Part shown: piece after piece, positions 1-9,425 of the stretch | How the letters are laid out: each line of letters begins with the position of its first letter | Numbering within the stretch: the stretch's first letter is position 1 | Origin: Mesostigma viride | Taxonomy: Eukaryota > Streptophyta > Mesostigmatophyceae > Mesostigmatales > Mesostigmataceae | Direction of reading: 5' to 3' | Assembly (NCBI GenBank): GCA_009746045.1 | Contig: RPFO01000103.1 | Coordinates: 517,070-579,069 of the forward strand | Length of the DNA: 62,000 bases | The notes under the pieces: model-generated | What the model saw: only the letters and a program-made list of their open reading frames with translations | What the model was told of the DNA's origin: nothing | Databases searched by the model: none | Translations under genes and position numbers: made by a program

Positions 1-70
1 TCTATCGTCATGGCCGTGCGTCACTTCATGTTGAGCAAAAGCAGCTTTAATTCAACGGCATTTGTCATGA

Positions 71-123
71 TTAATTAATCCGTTGGGAGTATCTGTAGCA
101 CATAGCCCTTGAGAAGGGGCAAA
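71..123 (-). mobile_element. Family A retroposon 3' end, 5'-truncated (53 bp)
   Basis: Read on the minus strand this is the family A 3' terminus: the GTGCTACA motif, the hairpin-type motif CTCCCAACGG and a TTAATTAA tail. It is flanked by the direct repeat TGTCATGA (63-70 and 124-131), as expected for target-primed insertion of a severely 5'-truncated copy. It carries no coding sequence. Confidence 0.7.
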
Positions 124-144
124 TGTCATGATGTTTGCGTGTTA

Positions 145-380
145 TCCCATGTGTGCTAGTGCATGTGCGTGAATGGGCTGGATATATCCTCGCTCCCATG
201 TGTGCTAGTGCATGTGCGTGAATGGGCTGGATATCCTCTATCCCATGTGTGCTAGTGCATGTGCGTGAATGGGCTGGATATCCTCGATCCCATGTGTGCT
301 AGTGCATGTGCGTGAATGGGCTGGATATCCTCGATCCCATGTGTGCTAGTGCATGTGCGTGAATGGGCTGGATATCCTCG
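145..380. repeat. Minisatellite, five copies of a 47-bp unit
   Basis: Units start at 145, 194, 241, 288 and 335 with the word TCCCATGTGTGCTAGTGCAT. The first unit is 2 bp longer because of an extra AT. The copies are almost identical, which suggests recent expansion. The flanking 381-555 holds no gene I can see. Confidence 0.95.
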
Positions 381-555
381 CCCTGTACCCGCCTTGCCCT
401 CGTCAGGTGGGCGCTGCATCTGGTCAGTCGACCACTAAAGATTTTGGCCCCCTTTAACGAGGGGTGGCCGCGAAAAACACTTTCTTATTGACTATCCGAA
501 ACCAGCCCCTGTTTAGGGGCCGTCAAAGGGGTTGGCACGCAAAGTCGTCGCGAGT

Positions 556-810
556 GGGCACATCGCGGTCACTATAGTGGGCACATTGCGGTCACTATAG
601 TGGGCACCCACAGCAGTGGCCTTGCCAAACCGTAGCCATTGGGCACATGGCGGTCACTATAGCGGGCACATCGCGGTCACCAAAGTGGGCGTCCACAGCG
701 GTGGCGTTGCCAAGCCGTAGCCAGTGGGCACATGGCGGTCACTATAGCGGGCACATCGCGGTCACTATAGTGGGCACCCGCAGCGGTGGCCTTGCCAAGC
801 CGTATACCTA
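556..810. repeat. Tandem repeat, three copies of an 85-bp unit
   Basis: The word GGGCACAT/CGCGGTCACTATAG recurs at 556, 641 and 726, giving an 85-bp period. Each unit has internal 24-bp sub-repeats (GGTCACTATAGTGGGCAC) and a GTGGCCTTGCCAAGCCGTA segment. No coding potential is supported. Confidence 0.9.
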
Positions 811-1345
811 GCCTCAAGTGCATGAGTTGGGAATGCGGCTCTTGATTATAGAGATGCATAGCTTTTGCTGCTCACATGAAAGTGTCGCACGTCTCTTCCC
901 TCCACGTCCTTCAACCTCGTCATTTACGTCATTGACATCGTCATCAGGAACGTTCCGAAGTGTCAAGCAAACATTTGAGCAGACATTTCTGAATGCGCAA
1001 GCCAACCTCGTCCGTACTGTGGGTGAATGGTCAGGTGTTGTTTTGTTGTGTTGTGTTCTTAAACCTTTTTGTAGTTTATTGAGGCAATTATTAATACACT
1101 GAATACTCGGAGTTCCCTTTGCGTTGAGATGCATGCATTGAGTTCTGCATCTTAATGACAATTATTATCTTAATGACATACAATAATTATCTTAATGACA
1201 CAATCCTCATCGTGATCATCCCTTGCCTGCCCGCTGTTGACCTTGTCGAGAACCACGTCATATGCCCTGCATCATATCGACCCTCGTCGCTCTTATCCTT
1301 CGCCTGCCGCGGCCCCGCCTACCCCCTCCCTCCCCACGCCCGCAG
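811..1345 (+). other. Probable intron upstream of the last MSH6 exon
   Basis: No conserved protein segment is readable here in any frame. The interval ends in a pyrimidine-rich tract with CCGCAG immediately before the MSH6 reading frame, a good 3' splice site. The upstream MSH6 exons (Walker A, Walker B, the signature motif) are not found anywhere to the left, so this intron, with the tandem repeats inside it, must extend beyond the window, or the gene has been broken here. Confidence 0.5.
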
Positions 1346-1837
1346 GTCACATTCCTCTACACGCTGACACCTGGCGCGTGCCCCAAGAGCTACGGCGTGA
1401 ACTGCGCGCTGCTCGCGGGGATGCCCCCCCCCGTGGTGCGCCGCGCCGCCCACAAGGCTGAGGAGCTTCTGCGCGGCGTCACGCTGCCGGGTCCACGCCC
1501 TGCCAAGCGGGCCAGGGTGACGGGAGACAGCGGTTCCCTTCTTCCATCGGAAGCCGCAAACGAGTTACTTCCGTCGACAGCTACGGCATGGAGTCGATCG
1601 CAAGGGGGCGATGCGGCCGGGACAGATGGCACGATCACCTCCCCTACGGCGGACGCGCCACCTGTCCGGCGGGCATTGGACGTTTACGCTGCCATCGGGG
1701 ACTGGCTCGCGCGACAGCTGGCTACGAGCGGCGACGAGGCAGGGGAGGACGCCAGCATGGTGGAAGGAGACGATGCCAGCGTAAGGGAGCTGTGGGCCCA
1801 GCTGGTCGCAGATCGCGCTGCCCCGATGGTGACTTGA
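1346..1837 (+). CDS. MSH6: MSH6, DNA mismatch repair MutS homologue, last exon (partial)
   Basis: MSH6 pairs with MSH2 (MutS-alpha) to recognise base mismatches and small loops in the nucleus. The exon opens after a 3' splice site at 1345 with VTFLYTLTPGACPKSYGVN, the very conserved segment near the end of the MutS ATPase domain. It matches plant MSH6 (RLTPGACPKSYGVNVARLAG) better than MSH2 or MSH3. The ALLAGMPPPVVRRAAHKAEEL helix follows. About 120 further residues, rich in Ala, Ser, Gly and acidic residues, form a C-terminal extension with no recognised domain, ending at a TGA at 1835-1837. All upstream exons lie outside the window. Family assignment is firm; whether the gene is intact cannot be judged. 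Confidence 0.85.
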   Translation, partial: VTFLYTLTPGACPKSYGVNCALLAGMPPPVVRRAAHKAEELLRGVTLPGPRPAKRARVTGDSGSLLPSEAANELLPSTATAWSRSQGGDAAGTDGTITSPTADAPPVRRALDVYAAIGDWLARQLATSGDEAGEDASMVEGDDASVRELWAQLVADRAAPMVT

Positions 1838-2498
1838 ACCTGGCACGGATGGATTTGCACGGGACAACAAGCGCAGGCCTGAAATCTGGAACATATCAAT
1901 GAGATCGCCCCTGCAGGACTGATAACTGGAAGATCTGGACCATGGAAGATGAGGACAATCATCGCCCATCCATGAACGATGTGGTTATCATTCTTGAGCC
2001 TTGGGAATAGGAGTTGAGCCAAGCTTTCGAAAGAGCCTTGGGTATGTGCCTTCATGGGACACACAGCTTAGACCGGTAGGACTGTTTGCACCCACCCATC
2101 CATCCATCGGCGTTAATGCTCCGTGACTCCCCAACGGGAGCACGAGTCTAATTAATGGGACACACAGGCGGCATTGTCGTGGCTTGGGGGTGTATGTGGG
2201 ACCTGTGTAGCCGCCTACATTCATCTTTCTTTAAACATCCAGCCCCATGGCTGACGCAGCTTGCATGGTTGTGGAGCTTTCAAGGTAAATGCTGCGGCTT
2301 GTATGATTGTGCAGCTACTCATGTAAACATTCATTCCTTCATTCATTCATGCACCTCCGTTGGGAGAGTCACGAGGTACCAACTTTTGGGTAGGTACCTT
2401 TCATGTAAACACTGTTGCCATTAATCCCATCTCTGGCAGTCTGGGCAGGCGACCTGTTCGTAAGGTTGGCAGGGGTGAGTGGCTGTGCATGGATCCCA
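1838..2498. other. Downstream of MSH6, no gene recognised
   Basis: This presumably includes the MSH6 3' UTR. I see no conserved ORF, LTR or family A/B/C tail. A short ATTCATTC-type simple repeat sits near 2330-2350. Confidence 0.5.
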
Positions 2499-2510
2499 GC
2501 TCCAAATCAT

Positions 2511-3728
2511 TGAATTCAATTGAATTGAATTGAATTGTAACATAACTCCGTTGGGAGTATATGTAGCACATAGCCCCTGAGAGGGGGGCATATGGCCTAT
2601 CATACATCCTAAGCTACTTCCTGCAAGGGTGGGGATGTAAAGGACCCTTGCTCTAGGTGCACCAGGGCACTTGCATCCCCATGATCTTCAAGCTATGCCC
2701 AGCGAAGGGGGAGCCTGTCATGGGGGGGAAGATCAGCATAGCTATACAAAAGCTAGGGCATGGCGTCTCAGCAGAGAGTTACTCCCTGCATGGGCACTGC
2801 ATAATTAAATAAAGCTAGGCATCATCTGGAGGGTGGCTCATCATAGGCACACATGTACAGGACGAAAAAGGCTAGGCCTAAGCTGGTATAGTGCCTGTAG
2901 TAGGCGGGCATGCACAAGGCCACTGTCTAACTATTCTACACTACTGCTGCTGTATTCCCCTAGGCTGGGGCTGGAGTTGCTGGGGCCGCGGTGGTCGAGG
3001 GGGTCGCTTGCCAGGGCTTGTGGCCGACGTAGATGGCCGCCCCCTTCCAGTACACCGGCTGGCCCGCCTTGGTCTGCCGGAGCTGGAGGTAGGTCGGCCA
3101 TAGCTCCCGTCGCCGTTGTTGCTGTGCCAGGGTCAAGTCGTCGTCCACGGTGAAGGGAGTATTCTCGAGCCGCTTGCGGCGTCTGAGAAACGAAATCTTG
3201 TCCGCTGGGCTATCAAAGATGAGAAGAAGCGGAGGCGCCCCTGCCTTACCCCGCGCGCGGGGGACGGGCGGTGGGCGGTCAGCTTGATCTCACCAAGAAG
3301 GCCCATGCGTGCAAGGATTTTGCTCTCAAACGCACGTGCAAGCTTCTCGGAATTCTCACCTTCTTCCATGTCGAAGTTCTTGAGTATGGCGTTGAGGCTG
3401 CGCTTGGCGAGCTCGGCCTCCTCGCGGAGGTCAAGCGTCTGCCGCTGGAGCTGGGCTGCGACGGCGGAGGTGGTGGAGGTGGTATGTTGCTTAAGCATGT
3501 CCGCCCAGGTCGTGATGGGAGGAGCATCGCCGGCCAGGCCAGCCGGGGCTGGCTTGGCGGCAATGTCCTTCACTGCCTGGGCGGTGAGGCCTGCTGTGTT
3601 CTGCAAGACCTCGATAGCGATTGCATTATCCTTGAGGCGCTGGTCGATGTCGCGGAGCTGGGCGGTGATGGAGTCGGTGGAGTCGGAGGGGGGGGGGGGT
3701 GGAGGCGAGGAGGGTGGCGGTGGCGGTG
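2511..3728 (-). mobile_element. Family A ORF1-only retroposon, 5'-truncated
   Basis: On the minus strand the order is truncated ORF1, stop, about 0.4 kb of 3' UTR, a CTCC...GGAG hairpin and a tail of AATTG repeats at 2511-2540. It is flanked by the perfect 12-bp duplication GCTCCAAATCAT (2499-2510 and 3729-3740). The 3' UTR has the family's conserved inverted repeat around GGGAGTAACTCCC. No RT segment lies between ORF1 and the 3' end. Confidence 0.85.
2960..3728 (-). pseudogene. ORF1 (L1-type RNA-binding protein) fragment, frameshifted
   Basis: The readable order is proline-rich segment, coiled-coil region (DIDQRLKDNAIAIEVLQ), TWADMLKQH linker, RRM-like segment (SLNAILKNFDMEEGEN), then in another frame the C-terminal domain (LDDDLTLAQQQRRRELWP; VYWKGAAIYVG). 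A frameshift near 3266, in the GC-rich PRARG segment, separates the two parts. The N-terminal third is lost by 5' truncation. By family, ORF1 proteins coat element RNA and act as chaperones. Confidence 0.8.
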
Positions 3729-3749
3729 GCTCCAAATCATAACCAGCAT

Positions 3750-4789
3750 TAATTAATTAATTAATTATCAACATCACTCCGTTGGGAGTAGATGTAGCAC
3801 ATAGCCCTGAGAAGGGGCATATGGCTTTTAATACATTCTAGGCTACTTCATGCAAGGGTGGGAATGTAAGCTACCCCTGCTCTAGGTGCACCAGGGCACC
3901 CGCACCCTCATGGTCTATCACGCTATGCCCGGGTAATTAATTAATTAATAGACACGTGACTGCGTCACGTGAGCATAAGCCCTCAGTGGGAGCGGAACAT
4001 GGGAAGGAATGGATGGTATAAGCTATCTAGGTCCTAGTTACAGGGGTGTGGGCACCGCGGCCCGAATCGCTATGAATGCCATACTTGGTCACACGCGGAG
4101 CCCCCACAGGCTTGGGGGTGGTCTCCTTCATCACTACTTGCCATCTATCCTTGCGCACCATCTGCCTCCATATTACAGACAAACCAGGAGGCTGCCCGGG
4201 GGTGAGCCCGTCACGTCTAGTGTAGCACATGTCCATGCCGAGTCTATCACGAAAAGTCCACGGGTGGCGGCCCTGCCGCGCGCGGCCGGGGGCACGCCAG
4301 GTGAGGACATATCGCCCAGGCTGGGCGGGCTTGGTGCCAGCTAGTCTATCTGATGTATCTACCTGATCTGTGCGGGCCAGGTGCCCGGCTAGGCCCGGGT
4401 AAGGGGGGGAGCATGCCTGTGAGGGGGAAGATCATCATGGCTATACAAAAACTAGAGCGTGGCATCTCAGCAGAGAGCAGCTCTCTGCATGGGCACAGCA
4501 TTACTAAATAAAACTAGGCATCGTCTGGAGTGGGGCTCATCATAGGCACACATGTACATGATTAAATAAAGTGCGTGGCTTAGCTGGAATAGGGCCTCTA
4601 GGAGGCGTACATGTACATGGCCACGGTCTATCTATTCTACACTACTACTGCTGGATTCCCCTAAGCTGGGGCGTCTGGAGTCGCTGGGGCCGCGGGGGTC
4701 GCCTGCCAGGGCTTGTGGCCGACGTAGATGGCCGCCCCCTTCCAGTACACCGGCTGCCCCGCCTTGGTCTGCGGGAGCTGGAGGTAGAT
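3750..4789 (-). mobile_element. Family A retroposon, 5'-truncated, split by a family C insertion
   Basis: The flanking duplication ATAACCAGCAT is exact (3739-3749 and 4790-4800). The tail is a TTAA repeat at 3750-3766 followed by the CTCCGTTGGGAG hairpin. Only the last ~35 residues of ORF1 remain on the minus strand (about 4665-4789, ending in ATPAAPATPDAPA and a stop). The 3' UTR is interrupted at 3937-4392. Its left target duplication abuts the right duplication of the neighbouring element, so the two insertions hit adjacent sites. Confidence 0.85.
3937..4392 (-). mobile_element. Family C LINE 3' fragment, nested, with RT C-terminus
   Basis: The insertion is flanked by GCCCGGGTAA (3927-3936 and 4393-4402). 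It ends in the CACGTGACGCAGTCACGTG hairpin (3952-3970) plus a TTAATTAATTAA tail. From about 4391 to 4027 the minus strand is open, reading GHLARTDQVDT, then QPGRYVLTW and WRQMVRKDRWQVVMKET. These align with GHLARTSQVDT, QPGRHILTW and WTVMQDKTRWKKIVKAHTP in the family B RT C-terminus at 7757-8397. It is therefore the C-terminal end of a LINE ORF2, downstream of the RT core. Confidence 0.8.
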
Positions 4790-4800
4790 ATAACCAGCAT

Positions 4801-5355
4801 GGTGTATAAGTAAGCAAGTAAGTCCTAGTGCACATGCCATGCGCAGAGGCATGCCACGGAGTATGGCTGTATTCTAGTCTCATTATACTAATATCATAAC
4901 AAACTTGTCGGTGAAAAAATGGCTTTGTATTTCCGATTTCTTGAAGCTTCGCGCAAAGCTAGGCGAAAGGAAGGTCCCAGGTCCGCGGAACAGTGTGAAG
5001 GCAACCAATAAGGGCGCGGTTTGTGTGTGCGACCATTCGCGCGGCTCCGGTTCCAGGCCCCCAAGCGCCGCGCCCAAGTGGTCCGCCCTGACTGGACTGC
5101 ACGCTATATATATTAATAATATAATTACTTACAGCAGAGTGAAATCACTCAAACCAAAGCAAACGCCCAGCTATAAACCTCTATACAGAGCCATGTAAAA
5201 TCTCTATACTACGATAAGACCAATGGAAACGCTATATATAGTAACGCCCGGTCTGCGGGGATCTGGCCCGAGCTGCCTGGATCCGGCTCGCGGGTATTCG
5301 GGGTTGGGGCTGATTGCACAACGCCGAGGCGTAGGTAATCTAGCAAACGTTGGGT
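4801..5355. other. Unassigned interval between elements
   Basis: No ORF with family resemblance, no tail hairpins and no LTR-like ends are visible. The sequence is mixed, with AT-rich stretches near 5105-5135. Confidence 0.4.
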
Positions 5356-5417
5356 TTTACGAATCTAGATGCCCCTTTCTCAGGGATACGTGTTACATAT
5401 GCTCCCCACGGAGCTAT

Positions 5418-7464
5418 TAATTAATTAATTATAATTAATTAGGAACATAACTGAGCCGTTGGGAGTATATGTAGCACATAGCCCTTGAGAGGGGGCATAT
5501 GGCCTATCATACATTCTAAGCTACTTCCTGCAAGGGTGGGAGTGTAAAGGACCCTTGCTCTAGGTGCACCAGGGCACATGCATCCCCATTATCTTCAAGC
5601 TATGCCCAGCGAAGGGGGAGCCTGTCATAGTGGGGGGGAAGATCAGCATAGCTATATACAAAAAGCTAGGGCATGGCGTCTCAGCAGAGAGTGACTCCCT
5701 GCATGGGCACAACATAACTAAATAAACCTAGGCATCATCTGGAGGGTGGCTCATCATAGGCACACATGTACATGATTAAATAAAGCGCGTGGCTTAGCTG
5801 GGATAGTGCCTCTAGGAGGCGTACATGTACATGGCCACGGTCTATCTATTCTACACTACTGCTGTATTCCCCTAAGCTGGGGCGTCTGGAGTCGTTGGGG
5901 CCGCGGGGGTCGCGTGCCATGGGGCTTGTGGCCGACGTAGATGGCCGCCCCCTTCCAGTACACCATTGCATTGCGGCTGCCCCGCCTTGGTCTGCCGGAG
6001 CTGGAGGTAGGTCGGCCATAGCTCCCGTCGCCGTTGTTGCTGCGCCAGGGTCAAGTCGTCATCAAGGGTGAAGAGAGTCTTCTCGAGCCGCTTGCGGCGT
6101 CTGAGAAAAGAAATAGTTGTCCGCCGGGGTCTTAAAGGTACCTTTCTCACGTGAGAAGGAGCGGGGGCGGCCCTGCCTTACCCCGCGCGCGGGGAAGGCG
6201 GTGGGCGGCCAGCTCGATCTCACCGTTAAGGCCCATGCGACCCGAGGCCTTTCTCTCTCAAACGCACGCGTAAGCTTCTCGGAATTCTCACCTTCCTCCA
6301 TGGTGAAGTTCTTGACAATGACGTTGAGGCTGCGCTTGGCGAGCTCGGCCTCCTCGCGGAGGTCAAGCGTCTGCCGTTGGAGCTGGGCTGCGACGGCGGA
6401 GGTGGTGGAGGTGGTATGTTGCTTAAGCATGTCCGCCCAGGTGGTGATGGGAGGAGCATCGCCGGCCAGGCCAGCCGGGGCTGGCTTGGCGGCAATGTCC
6501 TTCACCGCCTGGGCGGTGAGGCCTGCGGTGTTCTGCAGAACCTCGATAGCGATGGCGTTGGACGCTGGTCGATGTGACGGAGCTGGGCGGTGATGGCGTC
6601 GGAGGTGGAGGTGGTGGCGGTGGAGGAGGCGAGGAGGGTGGAGGTGGCGGTGGAGATCATGGTGGAGGTGGCGGTGGAGAGGAAGGGAAGCTCGGCAGTC
6701 AGCGTGCCGCCTATGGCCGCCACATCTGCAGCAATGGGGGCCACGTGCTGCTCGAGGGCCTCCTTAAGGAGTGAGCGGATGGAGGATTCGGTTAAGCTAG
6801 GTGGTGGTGAGGGGCTTAATTGGGGGGCCAAAGCTCCCCGATGGAGCGTCCAAGGAGGGAAAAGAGAGCGAATTGCTGGAGGTGGGGGCGGTGGAGGCTG
6901 GGGAAGGGGTCGAAAGAGGGGGAACGATTCCGGCGAGGGTCAAAGAGGCGACCTTGGATGAAGAGCTGCTTGCACAGTGCAAGAAGCGAGGCGTGTGTTC
7001 CATAAAACACGCAGACCAGGATGCGTTCCTCGGTAAGCGCGTCACGGGAAGCCGGGCTGGCTGGCTTCGGCGACAAAGTCGAGCTCTCCCCAACTCGGCT
7101 CGGCAGAGCGACTGCGCTTGGGTTCAGGCGACGCTGCTGGCGAGGCGGGCGCAGCAGGGGGCTGGACGACCACTAGAGCTTGGCTAGTGGCGCCGTTGCC
7201 TTCTGGGCCGGTGGGCGAAGCTGCAGCCGGAGCTGTGCACAGACGTATTTTCATTGCTGAGCGCAGCCGCCAGGCTGCGTTGCGTCGAGAGGCGTTTGCT
7301 TGAGATCGTATATTGCGTAATAGCTTCGGAAAATTATATCAGCATGTGCGTCGTAAAAAGACGCGTCGATTGTGATATTCACGGCTCAATTCGGTGCTCA
7401 AACGTGAAAGTTATGAGCTCCGCCGTCAGCCATGGCTACTGACCTCGTGGCTCGTGGCTCGTGG
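5418..7464 (-). mobile_element. Family A ORF1-only retroposon, full length (2047 bp)
   Basis: Both ends are defined by the exact 11-bp duplication CACGGAGCTAT (5407-5417 and 7465-7475). On the minus strand it begins with three copies of a CCACGAG-type heptamer, then a 5' UTR with a small GCGTC/GACGC hairpin, ORF1, a 3' UTR, the CCGTTGGGAG hairpin and a TTAA-type tail. The full 5' and 3' ends are present but no RT or endonuclease sequence is. This is a complete non-autonomous unit rather than a 5'-truncated LINE. Confidence 0.88.
5872..7300 (-). pseudogene. ORF1 (L1-type RNA chaperone), broken
   Basis: Segments homologous to the other ORF1 copies appear in three frames: the N-terminal Ala/Pro/Ser-rich region with KRSRSAEP (7042-7254), the FLHCASSSSSKVASL region (6797-7093), the coiled coil and TWADMLKQH segment (6062-6505), and the C-terminal LDDDLTLAQQQRRRELWP block (5872-6150). 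The expected start codon (ATGAGC in the copy at 32062) reads ATCTCAAGC here, so the start is lost as well. A small insertion interrupts the C-terminal TKAGQP...VYW segment near 5960-5975. Confidence 0.8.
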
Positions 7465-7616
7465 CACGGAGCTATGATTTTAATTAATTAATTAATTAAT
7501 TTACGAATCTGACAGTTGACAGATGAGGTTGTAGACCGAAATACCGGCACCACCATGGCTTTCACCCGACGGTTAGGACGAGGCATGCTAGTGGAACGGG
7601 ACTGTTTAGAGAGTGG

Positions 7617-8542
7617 ATTAAATTAAATTAAAATTAAATTATAACATGCCTCCGTGGGGAGGTCATGTATAGCACATATTCCATGATGGATGGGGTGGAG
7701 GAAGCCGCGTGATCGAACTATACTAACGCTAGGCTATCTAGAAAATCCTAACTACACTACTCATCAAAACGCCTCCTCCGCTTGGGGGGAGGTGGCTTGC
7801 CCACAGGGTCGGGCGTGTGCGCCTTGACAATCTTCTTCCACCGCGTCTTGTCCTGCATGACAGTCCAAAGACGGGAGAGAGAGTGTATGCGGTGCTCAAA
7901 CTGGGCTGGGACCACTAGGTCGTCCAGCAACATCTGAACGTAGTTGGTGACAGGTTTCCCTACCCTTTTGGGAATGTTCACGGGGCCAGGCCAGGTCAGA
8001 ATATGCCGCCCTGGCTGGCCAAGCCGCTGGGGGCCGGCCAGACCAAGGGTGGTGTCGACCTGGCTAGTGCGGGCAAGGTGTCCTACAAATGCTATCCTAC
8101 GCTGCCTAATCTCGTCCGAAACACGAGGCATGCCATGATACAAAGACTCTGATGACGGACGCTCGGAAAAACCTACGTTAAGGACCTGCCGGAGCATCCT
8201 GTAAACTGTGCCGTCGAGCCGAGCTGCCAGTTTGGGTGGGAGGGTCCACGCCTCGGCGCCATACGTGAGCACCGTGAGGACGAGGACCTTGAAGAGCATG
8301 CGTTTGCGGTGCCCGTCCAGGCCCTTCGAGCGCCAGTAAGGTGTGAGCGAACGGAGCTTGGCCCAGGCGAGGGCGAAGAGAGTGGATGCGGTATTCAAAC
8401 TGGGCTGGGACCAGTAGGTCATCCAGCAACATCTGGACGTAGTTCGTGACATGCTTCCCTACCCTTTTGGGAATGCCCTTGGGGCCAGGCCAGGTCAGAA
8501 TGTGCCGCCCTGGCTGGCCAAGCCGCTGGGGGCCTGCCAGAC
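7617..8542 (-). mobile_element. Family B LINE 3' fragment
   Basis: The minus-strand 3' end is CATGACCTCCCCACGGAGG, then CATGTTATAATTTAA and a degenerate TTTAA tail at 7617-7650. Upstream lies the RT C-terminus. Its 5' part is rearranged: 8398-8542 repeats the sequence of about 7890-8045 (the AQFEHRIHS and MLLDDL region), so the copy carries a partial duplication. I found no convincing flanking duplication. Confidence 0.75.
7757..8397 (-). pseudogene. LINE ORF2, C-terminal part of reverse transcriptase protein
   Basis: The frame is open from about 8397 to the stop at 7757. It reads LAWAKLRSLTPYWRSKGL, KRMLFKVLVLTVLTYGAEAW, RLDGTVYRMLRQVLNV and RQRRIAFVGHLART. This is the helical region that follows the RT palm and thumb in many LINE ORF2 proteins (compare LYGSETWTL and RMLRMALNV in animal LINEs). 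The catalytic FADD region and the endonuclease are missing. The protein ends in a basic KPPPPKRRRRFDE tail. ORF2 makes the cDNA by target-primed reverse transcription. Confidence 0.8.
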
Positions 8543-8608
8543 CATCTCTGGGCTATGTGCTACAGATACTCCCAACGCAGATATGTTCCTAATTAATTAA
8601 TTAGGTCG
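8543..8608 (+). mobile_element. Degenerate family A 3' end
   Basis: GGGCTATGTGCTACAGATAC, CTCCCAACGCAG and ATATGTTCCTAATTAATTAATTA form a mutated family A terminus on the plus strand. The same tail precedes the duplicated segment at 17262. Confidence 0.6.
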
Positions 8609-8609
8609 C

Positions 8610-8943
8610 GACCTCTAATTTCAACAACAACTGGAGTGGAACTCCCTGCAAACATCAGTTCCAGCTCCAAACAAGATTACAGCCAAGTCAGGTAAGTCAA
8701 GTTGTAAGAACCGGCAGGGAAAGTGCCTGGACTGTCATATTATCTGGTTGTGGGGGTATCAAATAATCCACCTAGACTTCACCAGACACCAAAAACCTCC
8801 TTCCCGGCCCGGAATACTAGTCCTCCCAATAAGCACCAGGACAGCAGAACTGTGGAAAGCACCTAAACATCATCATACATAATGGGTACAAATGTATGTG
8901 GAACTACAGTCGGGCGGCTCTGACTGGTTGTGTTTTAAGGGTC
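8610..8943. repeat. Dispersed duplicate A1 (partner at 17262-17890)
   Basis: The sequence from CCTCTAATTTCAACAACAAC to GGCTCTGACTGGTTGTGTT recurs at 17262-17890, where it is interrupted by a family C insertion. This copy is the uninterrupted (empty-site) form, reading GTCATATTATCTGG at about 8734-8747. No coding function is recognised. The interval 8944-9009 has nothing further. Confidence 0.8.
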
Positions 8944-9425
8944 CCGGACGGACCTGCCCCCCCCAAAATTTAATACACATGTTTTGCACTCAATACCCAT
9001 GCTGACAATGCAAATGATGATTAATTAATTAATAAGCACGTGACTGCGTCACGTGGGTGCCAATACAGAGTAAAGGAACCTTCAACCCTATATACACAGT
9101 GAGAAGGAGGGAGGGCGCCCTAGCTTCTCTCACTGCCGCAGGTGGGCAGGCCACAGAGCGCTCTCTCCACGGCATGGTGCCGGGGCGCAACACTGTGGGT
9201 GCAATACAACCAGTGCAATACCATAGGTAGGCTGACGCATAGCTTATGCTACAAATGTGAGGTGGGCTCAAGACGTCGGCTAATTAAGGCGCAAGCTGAT
9301 GGCCACAAGGTGCCAGGGCTAATTGAAGGTACTATAACGCTGTGCGCTAATATCGTTTCAAGTGCTGTAATGCCTAAGCTATCCCATCATCGATTGCCCC
9401 CATCTAGACAACTAGCTGGAGTGCT

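Larger units (their letters stand above)
5367..7499 (+). mobile_element. Short family A 3' end (75 bp), split by the 5418-7464 element
   Basis: The plus-strand family A end starts at ATGCCCCTTTCTCAGGG, runs into CTCCCCACGGAGCTAT at 5417, and resumes at 7476 with GATTTTAATTAATTAATT. The outer direct repeat TTTACGAATCT (5356-5366 and 7500-7510) is perfect. Removing the nested element leaves a 75-bp 5'-truncated retroposon. Confidence 0.8.

Noticed and set aside
145-380. CRISPR-like array
   Set aside because: Units are contiguous 47-bp tandem repeats with no unique spacers, in a eukaryotic genome.
3116-3756. Long plus-strand ORFs (208 and 161 aa) over the ORF1 fragment
   Set aside because: Gly/Ala-rich frames opposite the GC-rich ORF1 coding strand; ORF1 homology, TSD and tail orientation all put the real gene on the minus strand.
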